A DNA stretch of 38,459 nt from Bacteroidota bacterium (GTDB taxonomy: Bacteria > Bacteroidota > Bacteroidia > Chitinophagales > LD1), in contig CANJLD010000028.1 in the NCBI GenBank assembly GCA_947475165.1, positions 1 to 38,459 on the forward strand, read 5' to 3'. The position numbers were made by a program, and so were the translations under genes. The stretch's first letter is position 1. Each line of letters starts with the position of its first letter. Shown here in pieces: positions 1-9,948 of the stretch. Below the pieces are notes generated by a model. It saw only the letters and a list, made by a program, of their open reading frames with translations. It was not told the DNA's origin and searched no databases.

Positions 1-25
1 GTGGCAGGTTTTGGAAACCTGCCAC
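1..25. repeat. Perfect 11-bp palindrome with 3-nt loop
   Basis: The window opens with GTGGCAGGTTT, a TGG loop and the exact reverse complement. No T-run follows, so this is not an obvious terminator. It resembles the dispersed GC-rich palindromes found in gaps of Bacteroidota genomes. It lies 13 bp before the first gene and may belong to the 3' end of an upstream gene outside the window. Confidence 0.7.
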
Positions 26-38
26 GTCTATATACACA

Positions 39-1022
39 ATGGCACTGATAAAAAAGAAAGACCGGTTCGTTTTTAATACGCACACCCTTGCTTACGAAAA
101 AGCAGTGATTGGCTGGGGCACGCGCATTTTCCGTTTCATTTCGTTTATGGTGGCGGCTTTGGTTTTCTCTCTGGGTATTTCTACAATCTATTATAAGTTC
201 TTCGACTCGCCTAAAGAGAAAGTGCTGAAGGCCGAACTGAACGAAATGCATGATCAGTATTATCTGCTGAACCAGGAAGTTGACCGGTTGAGCAGTGTGC
301 TGGATGGTTTGCATTACCGCGATGGAAACATTTACCGCGTAATGTTTGAAGCCGACCCTATTGATAAGGATATCTGGCTTGCCGGTTCCGGTGGGGTGAA
401 CAAGTATCGCTACTTAGAGAAATTCGACAATGGCGATTTGATGAAAGATATTGCCACCAAGGTTGACCGGCTGAAAAAGCAAATGGTGATACAGAGCAAA
501 AGCTATGATGATATTGCCGAGCTGATTAAGAACAAAGAGAAGATGCTCATTTCTATTCCTTCGGTTCAGCCGATATTGAATAAGAAGCTGGAGCGGATGG
601 CATCCGGCTATGGTTGGCGTGTTGACCCGGTTTATAAAATTCAGAAGTTTCATGAGGGCATGGATTTTACCTGCCCGGTAGGAACGGAAGTTCACGTAAC
701 GGGTGATGGTTTGGTAGAGGCGGTAAACTTTTCGTTTAGAGGTTATGGAAACGAAATAGTGGTGAACCACGGCTTTGGTTACCGCACGCGTTATGCGCAC
801 TTATCTAAATTCAAAGTAAGACCGGGACAGAAGGTTACGCGTGGCGAAGTAATAGGTAACACCGGCAACACAGGTAAGTCAACCGGGCCGCACTTACATT
901 ATGAAGTATTAAAGAATAGCGCAGCAGTAAACCCTGTTTACTTTTACTACAACGATTTAAAGGACGCTGATTTTGAAAAGATGTTAGAGATTTCGAACAA
1001 CCCTGGACAAACCCTCGACTAA
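39..1022 (+). CDS. M23 family membrane-anchored metallopeptidase
   Basis: Predicted zinc peptidase that cuts peptidoglycan cross-bridges, or a scaffold of that fold acting in envelope growth. The 327-residue protein has a short cytoplasmic N-terminus, one membrane segment at about residues 32-50, a helical linker at about 56-175 with coiled-coil character, and a C-terminal M23 domain at about 185-300. Zinc ligands are visible as H205 and D209 in HEGMD and H287 in HLH; H254 in YAHLS fits the catalytic histidine, so the site looks intact. The ATG at 39 is the first start and gives a sensible N-in anchor. The stop overlaps the ATG of the next gene (TAATG), which suggests translational coupling with the MerR-type regulator. 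The substrate is not readable from sequence. Confidence 0.88.
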   Translation: MALIKKKDRFVFNTHTLAYEKAVIGWGTRIFRFISFMVAALVFSLGISTIYYKFFDSPKEKVLKAELNEMHDQYYLLNQEVDRLSSVLDGLHYRDGNIYRVMFEADPIDKDIWLAGSGGVNKYRYLEKFDNGDLMKDIATKVDRLKKQMVIQSKSYDDIAELIKNKEKMLISIPSVQPILNKKLERMASGYGWRVDPVYKIQKFHEGMDFTCPVGTEVHVTGDGLVEAVNFSFRGYGNEIVVNHGFGYRTRYAHLSKFKVRPGQKVTRGEVIGNTGNTGKSTGPHLHYEVLKNSAAVNPVYFYYNDLKDADFEKMLEISNNPGQTLD

Positions 1023-1357
1023 TGGCATGGAAGGATAAGGAGATAGAAAAACTATACTACTCGATTGGTGAGGTGGCAGAGATGTTGGATGTAAACGCAT
1101 CGCTGCTTCGCTATTGGGAGAATCAGTTTGATATTTTGAAGCCGAAAAAGAATGCTAAGGGCGACCGGTTCTTTACCAAAGAAGATATTGAAACCCTGAA
1201 GATAATCTACCACCTTGTTCGCGAGAAAGGCTACACGCTTGATGGCGCTAAGGTTCAACTCAAATCGAAGTTTGAGGAAGAGAAGAAAAAGTTCCTGCTT
1301 ATAGATAAGCTCAAAAACGTTCGCGGGTTTTTGGTAGAACTAAAGGAGCAATTGTAA
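1022..1357 (+). CDS. MerR family transcriptional regulator (short form)
   Basis: A 111-residue protein with a MerR-type winged helix-turn-helix at about residues 12-85. The line YSIGEVAEMLDVNASLLRYW is the classic MerR recognition region, and a dimerising helix rich in K and E follows at about 85-111. No effector-binding domain or metal-binding cysteines follow, so the inducer cannot be guessed. It shares TAATG with the upstream M23 peptidase and is probably cotranscribed with it. Short MerR proteins next to M23 peptidases are, as I remember, a common arrangement in Bacteroidota, which points to a housekeeping envelope role rather than metal resistance. That last step is inference. Confidence 0.85.
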   Translation: MAWKDKEIEKLYYSIGEVAEMLDVNASLLRYWENQFDILKPKKNAKGDRFFTKEDIETLKIIYHLVREKGYTLDGAKVQLKSKFEEEKKKFLLIDKLKNVRGFLVELKEQL

Positions 1358-1365
1358 GCCTACCT

Positions 1366-1453
1366 TTCATGCCGAGGAACGAGGCATCTTGTATTCTCTT
1401 CCGCCAGTAATACAAGATTTCTCACTTCGCAGAGCCTTCGTTCGAAATGACAA
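1366..1453. repeat. Dispersed palindromic intergenic repeat
   Basis: This stretch has a perfect inner stem (ATCTTGTATT at 1386-1395 with AATACAAGAT at 1409-1418) and weaker outer arms (GAACGAGG on the left, CCTTCGTTC on the right). It resembles the palindromes around GAGGAACGAGGCATC that recur in Bacteroidota gaps. It could also act as a bidirectional terminator for the MerR gene, but no T-run is present. Confidence 0.5.
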
Positions 1454-1475
1454 AGTTTCGCATTCAAACTTCCTG

Positions 1476-1571
1476 TTCTGTCTGCTATTTTTTCACCTCT
1501 TCTGTCAATTTTCCCTTCCATTCTGCCAATTCTACTTTAATTTCCTAATGGCACGAAGTCTGTTAGTTTCG
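1476..1571 (+). promoter_or_regulatory. Candidate groESL control region
   Basis: Three direct TTCTGYC repeats lie at 1476, 1500 and 1521, about two helical turns apart. TGGCACG follows at 1549. A partial match to the Bacteroidota -7 box, TAGTTTCG, lies at 1564-1571. The dnaK upstream region has a similar arrangement. No CIRCE element was seen. Assignment as a heat-shock control site is inference. Confidence 0.35.
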
Positions 1572-1615
1572 CACCCCGTAAGAAATTCATTAACCAAATA
1601 AAAAGTATAAGCAAA

Positions 1616-1900
1616 ATGGCAAAGGCAAAAGTAAGTATTCAACCTCTGGCTGACAGAGTGTTGGTTAAAGCTGCAGAAGCAGAAACAAAAACAGCCGGTG
1701 GAATCATTATTCCCGATTCGGCTAAAGAAAAACCACAACGCGGAACGGTAGTAGCTGCCGGTCCCGGTAAAAAAGACGAACCGACTACGGTAAAAGTAGG
1801 CGATACCATTCTTTACGGTAAATATTCAGGAACTGAATTGACTGTAGACGGAGAAGACTATCTTATCATGAGAGAGTCAGATATTTTCGCAATACTATAA
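1616..1900 (+). CDS. groES: Co-chaperonin GroES
   Basis: Ten-kilodalton lid of the GroEL folding chamber, cytoplasmic. The 94-residue length is normal for the family. The N-terminal strand PLADRVLVK, the mobile-loop line [18 protein letters not shown] at about residues 26-43 and the C-terminal [16 protein letters not shown] are all typical. The ATG at 1616 is preceded by an A-rich leader. groEL follows in the same orientation after 158 bp, an unusually wide gap that is almost filled by a large inverted repeat, so the two genes are probably still one transcript. Likely heat-inducible through the upstream region with TTCTGYC repeats. Confidence 0.97.
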   Translation: MAKAKVSIQPLADRVLVKAAEAETKTAGGIIIPDSAKEKPQRGTVVAAGPGKKDEPTTVKVGDTILYGKYSGTELTVDGEDYLIMRESDIFAIL

Positions 1901-1904
1901 CAGC

Positions 1905-2042
1905 CACCCCCAAACCCCCGAAGGGGGCTTAATACAAAATACAATTCCAGTAGGTGAATTATTAAACAAGAAAACATTAAACACAATTTTTAAAATCAAT
2001 TAATAAACCTGCCTTTAAGCCCCCTTCGGGGGTTTGGGGGTG
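1905..2042. repeat. 138-bp element with perfect 28-bp inverted ends inside groESL
   Basis: Positions 1905-1932 and 2015-2042 are exact reverse complements over 28 bp. Each arm also contains its own small hairpin (CCCCCGAAGGGGG on the left). The 82-bp centre is AT-rich and shows no gene. The form fits a paired REP-type element (REPIN-like) or a MITE. If transcribed it would fold into a very stable hairpin between the groES and groEL messages. Confidence 0.85.
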
Positions 2043-2046
2043 ATAA

Positions 2047-3708
<1,662 letters not shown>

Positions 3709-3749
3709 GAGAATGCTGAATTTAGAATGTTGAATTCTGAATTAAATAC

Positions 3750-3786
3750 AAATCCCCTTCAGGTAACTGAAGGGGATTTTTGTTTT
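3750..3786 (+). terminator. groESL intrinsic terminator
   Basis: A perfect 13-bp stem (AAATCCCCTTCAG, 3750-3762, and its complement at 3767-3779) with a GTAA loop is followed by TTTGTTTTT. It lies 41 bp after the groEL stop. It also faces the 3' end of the convergent minus-strand gene at 3808. Confidence 0.88.
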
Positions 3787-3807
3787 TGGAGTGTCCGGTA
3801 GTTGCGC

Positions 3808-4476
3808 TTAGCTAATTATCACCGTAGCCATACTGCTCCAGGGGCCGCTTTTGGCGTTGTCGCTGGTATTAATGTAGCGGGCAAAAACAAATAGCTTTTT
3901 ACCGGCAGCCAGAGGGTCGTCAATAATGCGTGTATAGCGGGCCTTTTTCGAAACAGCAGTAACCGTTGCCTGTTAGTAAGTGGCAGGTGGCGTATCGCCT
4001 ATCAATGTGCGGAACTCAATGGCATCGGCATCGGGGTGAAGGCTGGGGCGGCTTTCATCGCCCACCACGCGGCATTCTATACGTATTTCCAAATCGCCCA
4101 GTGCAAAAAGACGCAGACCCGGAGAGGTGGTAATAGCGGGACGGGCACTGCCCGCCTGACGCTCATGCAGATTAAGCGTGTTACGGTCGGCAGCCGTAAG
4201 TGCGCTTTGCGGAATATCGCCAAAAATTTCGCGCAGCAAATCTTCAATAGCATCGCGCACACCTGTTTTTTCTTCAATAATTGTTTTGGTAGCGGTGTTC
4301 ACGTCCTGGCTTTGCGGATACTTGGTATCCCAAAATCCTTTAAGCGTGGCTAAAGCGGTTACGTTACCTGCCGAAACATTTAAGCTCGTAGCGTTAGTAG
4401 TTAAATACGTTGCTGCTGTGCCGAAATAAGTGTTGAAATCGCCATCTTTAGTTGGAAAAATTCCTGCTCTTGACAT
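3808..4476 (-). pseudogene. Fibronectin-type hypothetical protein with an in-frame nonsense codon
   Basis: The gene starts at ATG 4476 (MSRAGIFPTKDGDF) and reads 167 codons to a TAA at 3973-3975. The same frame then continues without any frame change for 54 more sensible codons to a second TAA at 3808-3810. The tail includes KKARYTRIID, KKLFVFARYINTS and GPWSSMATV, which look like the last strands of a fibronectin-like domain with its usual PWS ending. The full reading is about 222 residues. It resembles a Bacteroidota family of unknown function that starts MSRAxFPT. The simplest reading is a recent CAA-to-TAA change; a sequencing error or stop read-through is possible. A longer-lived second relative may be the gene at 32163-32810. 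Confidence 0.72.
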
Positions 4477-4540
4477 AGTGTTTGTTTTTTTATGGTTAAT
4501 AATTGATTACTGAATTTAAAGTGAATTACAAGCGGTTTTC

Positions 4541-4766
4541 GTATGGCTACGACTGTCTTTCGTAGCCATACCAACAGCTTCCGTATTACTACTACCACCT
4601 TTCGTAGCTATACCAACAGCTTCCGTATTACTACTATCGCCTTTCGTAGCACTACTAAAACCTTCCGTATTGCTACTACTGCCCTTCGTAGCACTGCGAA
4701 AACCTTCCGTATTACTACTACCGCCTTTCGTAGCCATACGAACATCGTCCGTCTCCATCCGAAAGC
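4541..4766. repeat. Five tandem 42-bp repeats with an edge hairpin
   Basis: Units start at 4557, 4599, 4641, 4683 and 4725, exactly 42 bp apart, each opening with CTTTCGTAGC or CCTTCGTAGC. A 12-bp inverted repeat (4541-4552 with 4560-4571) marks one edge. Because 42 is a multiple of three, the minus strand reads as 14-residue repeats of the type ATKGGSSNTEGF; that frame has an ATG at 4758 and a stop at 4516, but no convincing leader, and I do not call it a gene with confidence. The array fills the 423-bp space between the genes at 4476 and 4900, with no other feature seen except a region around 4767-4899 that reads without a start. Confidence 0.85.
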
Positions 4767-4899
4767 CGCTCGGACTAATCTTCTGCTTCGCAATACCCTT
4801 CTCAATGAACGCAGTGCGAATGTAGGGAGTGCCGGGAGCAGTAGCCGGCTATAAAGTGCGCAAAAAAGAGAGCAGAAAAGTGCCGGTATCCGGGCAGGC

Positions 4900-5229
4900 T
4901 TACTTGCTCTTACCTATAGGAAATGCAAATTCTATAACGGGCTCAATGAGCAGAATTTTTCTTTTCATACCATCGCTGAAAATATCATTGCCTTTGACCG
5001 TGCCGTTTAATTCAAACCCTGCCTGCTGCGCGTGAAAAGCCATATTTTGCGAATTAAATCCGCCCAGCTTGATGCGCAGTTTAGTGCGTATTTTGGTAAC
5101 GCGCTCTTCAACTACACCGGTTACCTCTTCCATCTGCTTTTCCGACAAGCCCCACACACTTAGCATAGCCAACCATATTTCTTCATGGTCAAGATGAACG
5201 CGGGTGCTTATGTTTATTTCTGTAATCAT
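4900..5229 (-). CDS. Hypothetical protein, 109 residues
   Basis: I do not recognise this protein. It is soluble, without signal peptide or membrane segment. The middle (about residues 27-58) is rich in charged residues, with EKQMEEVTGVVEERVTKIRTKL likely helical. The C-terminal half contains the line KLGGFNSQNMAFHAQQAGF and ends in basic residues. The ATG at 5229 has an A-rich leader upstream. The gene reads in the same direction as the broken fibronectin-type gene at 3808-4476 and precedes it, with the 42-bp array between them. The two may have worked together, but this is only from position. The stop TAA is at 4900-4902. Confidence 0.6.
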   Translation of the reverse strand: MITEINISTRVHLDHEEIWLAMLSVWGLSEKQMEEVTGVVEERVTKIRTKLRIKLGGFNSQNMAFHAQQAGFELNGTVKGNDIFSDGMKRKILLIEPVIEFAFPIGKSK

Positions 5230-5451
5230 GGGTAGTGGGTTTACAGTATTACAAAACTTATAAAAATTTCGTTCCCAATTGTCACAGAAATGTCATTTTT
5301 TCATCGTAACCCTTTTTATTTTTCTGTTTGTCGGAAAACGGGTTTATTTTTAGCGGAGAATTTAAAGCCCATGAAGAAGATAATTACACTTCTGTTTAAG
5401 ATTATAGTTGTTGGTCCCCATGCGCAGGTTATTCCCAACGGCAGTTTCATA

Positions 5452-7071
5452 ATGAAAAAACAGTTTTGCTTTCTTCTTATTGCAATGGCAATTTCCCAGA
5501 TAATAAAGGGACAAACTTTTGAATTAGTAAAAGACATCAATACGGGAGTATCAAATTCCTATCCAAGAGAATTGGTGGAATTTGATAATAAACTTTATTT
5601 CCAGGCAGCAGATAGTAATGGGAAAGAGTTATGGGTTACTGATGGTTCTAATGCAGGAACACAAATGGTTAAGGATATAAATTCAGTTAGTGACTCAAAC
5701 CCATTCGGCTTTACTGTCTATAACGGCAAAATCTATTTTGCAGCAGATAATGGAATTAATGGCTATCAACTTTGGTCTTCGGACGGGACTTCATCTGGAA
5801 CGCAAATAGTGTATGATGTATTTCCGAAAAATTTATTTGTTTACAATAACCTCTTGTTTTTTACTTCAGAGATGGGTTGGTATGTTGATTTATGGTCAAC
5901 AGATGGCACTTCTGTCGGAACACATAAAATAAAGACTATTTGTTTTTCAAATCTTACGCAATTCCAATTCACAGAATATAACGGTAAGGTGTATTTTCAG
6001 ACTAGGGATACCACAGTTGGAGTAGGAACGGAATTATGGACTACTGATGGCACTACAATTGGCACATATTTATTCAAGGATATAAATCCTACTGGAAACG
6101 GTTCCCCATTTAACTTCACAAAATTTAATGGTAAGTTATATTTCATTGCTGACGATGGATTGACAGGTTCTCAGCTATGGCTAAGTGATGGCACTTCTTT
6201 AGGAACTCAAAGAATTACTAACTACAGTAATTCAGGTATTACAAATGCTGCCAGATATGTTCAGATGTTACTATATGGTGGCAAACTATATTTCGCTGCA
6301 AGCGATGATTCCTTGTATAACCAGGAGCTATGGCAGAGTGACGGCACAGCATCAGGCGCGCACCTAGTAAAAGAAATAAATCCAAGCGGTGCATCATTTC
6401 CGAATAATTTTATTGAAATAAATGGAAAAATGTTTTTTCAAGCTAATGATGGAACCAATGGTAGTGAACTTTGGATCACCGATGGGACGCCATTAGGTAC
6501 CAAACTTATAAAGGACATCAATACTCTTATTCCCGATAGCTTTAATAGCTCTTTCCCTCAATGTATGATTAGTTACAATAGCAAACTCTATTGTCAAGTG
6601 TCAATCCCCGCTGATGCAGGTTATGAATTGTGTGAATCTAATGGCTCAGATACAGGAACCCTTATCATACATCCCTCTGGATTAACCGGTTTTAATCCCA
6701 TGGGGGCATTAGCCCCTCGTAACTTTAAAGTATTTAACGGTTCACTATACATGAGTGCAAACTTTGGAAGCGGATATGAACTCTGGAAACTTACAACTAC
6801 ACCTTCCTCAGTTTTAGAACAAGATATTCTGCAGGCTACTAAAATTTCCCCCAACCCCGCCAGCAACACCGTTACCATTAGCATAGACGAAAGCATGATT
6901 AACAGCACCGCTACTGTTACCGATGTTACCGGTAGGGGAATTATAAATTATAAATTAGAAATGATAAACACTCCGGTGCAAACCGGTGGTCTGGCTAACG
7001 GTATTTACCTTGTTACCATAACCGGCACCGGTGGGGGTAGTGCTACTAAGAAATTAATCATCAGTAAGTAA
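5452..7071 (+). CDS. Secreted ELW-repeat protein with T9SS sorting domain
   Basis: Large secreted protein, probably exported by Sec and then sorted by the type IX system to the cell surface or medium. I chose the ATG at 5452, which gives a clean signal peptide (MKKQFCFLLIAMAISQIIKG) and 539 residues. The open frame extends upstream to 5290, and that extension contains a second, unrelated signal-like start at 5371. The body consists of about eight repeats of the pattern ELWxTDGTxxGTxxVKDI, each preceded by a line like NGKLYFQA; such repeats probably form a beta-propeller-like fold. The last 75 or so residues are a type A sorting domain (SPNPASNTVTI, TDVTGR, GIYLVTI, KKLIIS). The ligand or substrate is unknown. 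The next gene has an almost identical tail. Confidence 0.85.
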   Translation: MKKQFCFLLIAMAISQIIKGQTFELVKDINTGVSNSYPRELVEFDNKLYFQAADSNGKELWVTDGSNAGTQMVKDINSVSDSNPFGFTVYNGKIYFAADNGINGYQLWSSDGTSSGTQIVYDVFPKNLFVYNNLLFFTSEMGWYVDLWSTDGTSVGTHKIKTICFSNLTQFQFTEYNGKVYFQTRDTTVGVGTELWTTDGTTIGTYLFKDINPTGNGSPFNFTKFNGKLYFIADDGLTGSQLWLSDGTSLGTQRITNYSNSGITNAARYVQMLLYGGKLYFAASDDSLYNQELWQSDGTASGAHLVKEINPSGASFPNNFIEINGKMFFQANDGTNGSELWITDGTPLGTKLIKDINTLIPDSFNSSFPQCMISYNSKLYCQVSIPADAGYELCESNGSDTGTLIIHPSGLTGFNPMGALAPRNFKVFNGSLYMSANFGSGYELWKLTTTPSSVLEQDILQATKISPNPASNTVTISIDESMINSTATVTDVTGRGIINYKLEMINTPVQTGGLANGIYLVTITGTGGGSATKKLIISK

Positions 7072-7179
7072 ATTGCTACTTCAATTACTTTTGAACAGGT
7101 AAGAACCCGCAATAAAAAGTAAACCATGCACGCAACAATTATTTGTTTTGCTGTGTCTATACTTATAAAAATCCATACT

Positions 7180-8622
7180 ATGAATAAACCTTTCCGCATT
7201 CTTGCTTTGTGTTCTGTGTTCTGTCTACTGGCTAACATCTGCACTTCGCAAATAACTGAACCTGCCTCTGAAGGAGGAGAATATCCTATGCAGTTAAACG
7301 ATGCTGCCCATCCTTGTGTTACCGCGCAGGAATACGAAACGCTTGAAAAACGCTGCGCTGAAAACATAAAGCTGCTTGGTCTTACAACAACCAATACGCG
7401 CAGCACCAACACTACCCTGCTCAGTTGGCCGCTGAAAGCCGCCACCGGTTTAAACGACTGTGGCTATTACGCCATTACCGCTTACGCTGACCAAAATACA
7501 GCAGGCGGAGCCACACAAGACTGGAACTGCGGCACCAATACATACGATAGCCACCGCGGTACCGATATTGCCATTACACCCTACCCGTTTTACAAGCTCG
7601 ACCATAATGAAGTAGAAGTAATAGCCGCAGCAGCAGGCACCATTCTTTATAAAAGCGATGGACACTTCGACAAATACTGCGCTAGTAACAGCGATACAGC
7701 CAACTTCATCATCATTCGCCATGCCGATGGCTCGCAGGCAAACTATTTTCATATGAAGAAGAATTCGTTAACTGCTAAAACCGTTGGACAAACCGTAACT
7801 GCCGGTGAGTATTTAGGGGTGGTGGGCAGTTCGGGTAATTCATCAGGCGCTCACCTCCACTTCGAAGTATGGTCAGGCAGCACCGTGGCTACTTTAAACG
7901 ACCCCTTTGCAGGTAACTGTAATACAATCAACGCAAACTCCTGGTGGGCTGCGCAAAAACCCTACACCGAACCGGCCGCAATAAAAGTATCGGTTAATAC
8001 CACCGATGCCGTTTTTCCCGCCTGTCCTGCCACCGAAACACCCAACGAAAGCACCACGTTTGCTGTTCCTTTTCAGGGAGCGGGTCTGGCACCGGGCTAC
8101 GCTAAGTTTTATTTGTTCATGCGCAACGAAACATCGGGTATGACAGCCACCATGACTATTCTAAATCCCAACAACACTACCTTCAACACCTGGACATATA
8201 CCAGTGCCACAACCTATAAAACCAGTACAAGGTCTTTTTCAAAACTGTTGCCCACTACGCCCGGCACATATACTTTTAAATCTGTTTACAACGGCACCGA
8301 ATGTTCCACTACGTTTACTATCACCGGTGCCACCGGTATTACTCCAATCCGCAATCCGCAATCCGAATTCCGCATTTCCCCCAACCCCGCCAGCAATACT
8401 GTTACCATTACTGTTGATGAAAGCATGCTCGGCAGCCTGCCTACCGGACAGGCAGGCACTGCCACCATTACCGATGTTACCGGCAGAGGAATTATAAATT
8501 ATAAATTAGAAATGATAAATACTCAACTCCAAACCGGTAATCTGGCTAACGGAGTTTATTTGGTAACCATTACTGGTACCGGTGGAAGCAGTACGACCGA
8601 AAAGTTATTGGTAAGCCATTAA
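7180..8622 (+). CDS. Secreted M23 metallopeptidase with T9SS sorting domain
   Basis: Predicted exported zinc peptidase, 480 residues from ATG 7180, which gives a signal peptide ending near CTSQ at residue 24. An earlier in-frame ATG at 7126 is less likely. The M23 domain lies at about 115-250, with zinc ligands H125 and D129 (HRGTD) and H227 (HLHFEV) and a catalytic H191 (YFHM), so it looks active. A beta-rich region follows at about 275-385, then a T9SS type A sorting domain from about 395. That domain carries a 7-residue insertion, LPTGQAG, encoded by a palindrome and absent from the otherwise nearly identical domain of the upstream gene. The enzyme may lyse cell walls outside the cell; this is inferred from the family. 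Confidence 0.87.
   Translation: MNKPFRILALCSVFCLLANICTSQITEPASEGGEYPMQLNDAAHPCVTAQEYETLEKRCAENIKLLGLTTTNTRSTNTTLLSWPLKAATGLNDCGYYAITAYADQNTAGGATQDWNCGTNTYDSHRGTDIAITPYPFYKLDHNEVEVIAAAAGTILYKSDGHFDKYCASNSDTANFIIIRHADGSQANYFHMKKNSLTAKTVGQTVTAGEYLGVVGSSGNSSGAHLHFEVWSGSTVATLNDPFAGNCNTINANSWWAAQKPYTEPAAIKVSVNTTDAVFPACPATETPNESTTFAVPFQGAGLAPGYAKFYLFMRNETSGMTATMTILNPNNTTFNTWTYTSATTYKTSTRSFSKLLPTTPGTYTFKSVYNGTECSTTFTITGATGITPIRNPQSEFRISPNPASNTVTITVDESMLGSLPTGQAGTATITDVTGRGIINYKLEMINTQLQTGNLANGVYLVTITGTGGSSTTEKLLVSH
8435..8457. repeat. Palindromic micro-insertion inside a coding region
   Basis: GCCTGCCT at 8435-8442 and AGGCAGGC at 8450-8457 flank a 7-nt loop. Compared with the paralogous domain at about 6895-6912, the second gene contains 21 extra bases (LPTGQAG) precisely here, in frame. 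Confidence 0.75.
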
Positions 8623-8667
8623 GGTTTCTGTTGCTTTATTAAATTCGCTACTCCTAAAAATAACGAT

Positions 8668-9834
8668 ATGAAAAAACTTATCCTCGCTGCATTTACCTTT
8701 ATGCTAATTGGTGCTGCCGCAGCTCAATCGCCACAAGGCATGAACTACCAGGCGGTGGTTCGCAACGCCAGCGGTCAGCCCGTAGCGGCTAACACTCCGG
8801 TTAAACTTCGCTTCAGTATTCGCGATGCAAGCCCCACCGGCACCGTAGTATTTACCGAAACTATTAATGACACTGCCAATCAGTTTGGCTTAGTAACCGA
8901 AAAAATTGGAAGCAACAGCAACCTCGCCACCGTAAACTGGGGCAATGGCGAAAAGTATTTACAGGTAGAAACCGAAGTAAACAACAACGGCAGTTTTACC
9001 GATATGGGCACCACGCAATTGCTAAGTGTACCGTATGCACTGTATGCAGCCAACAGCAATGCCGGTCCGCAGGGGCCAACAGGCGCACAAGGCATACAAG
9101 GCCCCACCGGTCTTGATGGTGCTAACGGTGCACAAGGCGCTACAGGGGCGCAGGGCAACACGGGTGCAACTGGCGACCCTGGTTTGCAGGGGGCTACAGG
9201 TGCAACTGGTAATACCGGAAACGATGGAGCTACCGGTGCCATCGGTGCAACAGGAAATGATGGAGCTACTGGAGCACAGGGTGCCACCGGTAATGACGGA
9301 GCAACAGGTGCTACGGGTGCCACAGGCGCACAAGGTGACACCGGTGCACAGGGGCCGGCCGGAACAAACGCTTCTCTCCCATCGGGAGTAATTGTAATGT
9401 GGTCTGGCGCTATTGCCAACATTCCATCAGGCTGGGCCTTATGCGATGGCACTAACGGCACACCAAACTTACTCGACCGGTTTGTAGCTTCAGTACCCAA
9501 TGCAGGAACCAACCCCGGTGCTACCGGTGGAGCAAACAGCTATTCACTTAACGCATCTCAATTACCTGCACACACTCACACCGGCTCAGGCTCCACTTCG
9601 GCAGATGGTTCGCACACGCACACCATGCCAGGCTATCACCTAACCGGACAGGTTGGTGGAAACATTCCGTGGTATAACTGGGCTAACTCATCGTATGCGG
9701 TAAACACCAATACTACTTCTGCTGATGGCAACCATGCACATACATTCAGCTTTACTACCTCATCAACCGGCAGCGGTGCCGCCATTGACAACCGCCCTGC
9801 TTATTACGCGCTGGCGTTTATCATGAAGTTGTAA
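8668..9834 (+). CDS. Secreted collagen-like protein with tail-collar-like C-terminus
   Basis: Exported structural protein of 388 residues. Signal peptide at 1-19 (ending AAAAQ). A beta-rich domain at about 20-130 begins [13 protein letters not shown], a very common start of Bacteroidota surface proteins. Collagen-like Gly-X-Y triplets, mainly GAT, GAQ and GND, run from about 133 to 232. The C-terminal domain (about 235-388) resembles phage tail-collar and receptor-binding tips: GSIxMWSG-like [27 protein letters not shown], and histidine clusters HTHTG, SHTHTM and NHAHTF, ending [15 protein letters not shown]. The triplets probably trimerise and the tip may bind a surface ligand. There is no T9SS tail, unlike its two upstream neighbours. 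The coding DNA of the triplets is repetitive and may vary in copy number. Confidence 0.88.
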   Translation: MKKLILAAFTFMLIGAAAAQSPQGMNYQAVVRNASGQPVAANTPVKLRFSIRDASPTGTVVFTETINDTANQFGLVTEKIGSNSNLATVNWGNGEKYLQVETEVNNNGSFTDMGTTQLLSVPYALYAANSNAGPQGPTGAQGIQGPTGLDGANGAQGATGAQGNTGATGDPGLQGATGATGNTGNDGATGAIGATGNDGATGAQGATGNDGATGATGATGAQGDTGAQGPAGTNASLPSGVIVMWSGAIANIPSGWALCDGTNGTPNLLDRFVASVPNAGTNPGATGGANSYSLNASQLPAHTHTGSGSTSADGSHTHTMPGYHLTGQVGGNIPWYNWANSSYAVNTNTTSADGNHAHTFSFTTSSTGSGAAIDNRPAYYALAFIMKL

Positions 9835-9849
9835 AAATGCCCGTGTATC

Positions 9850-9898
9850 CCTTGTTTCAATTACCCTAAAAAGCAATTGAAACAAGGCCAAATTTTTA
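9850..9898 (+). terminator. Hairpin terminator after the collagen-like gene
   Basis: A 13-bp perfect stem (9850-9862 with 9875-9887, arms CCTTGTTTCAATT and complement) closes a 12-nt loop and is followed by CCAAATTTTT, 16 bp after the stop codon. Confidence 0.75.
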
Positions 9899-9948
9899 GC
9901 AGCCAAGGCTCATTCACTGACTATTAAATTCAGCATAGTAATTTTCTT

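Noticed and set aside
1549-1566. Sigma-54 promoter before groES (TGGCACG then TGTTA)
   Set aside because: The -24 part fits, but the -12 GC is missing, and the similar site before dnaK fits worse. No sigma-54 activator is in view.
4516-4758. Small minus-strand protein of 14-residue repeats
   Set aside because: The reading is open, but the repeat begins upstream of the first ATG and there is no convincing leader. I keep it as a repeat and mention the frame there.
8880-9512. Long minus-strand frame opposite the collagen-like gene
   Set aside because: It is a mirror of the GC-rich Gly-X-Y triplets and gives a proline-rich sequence without sense.
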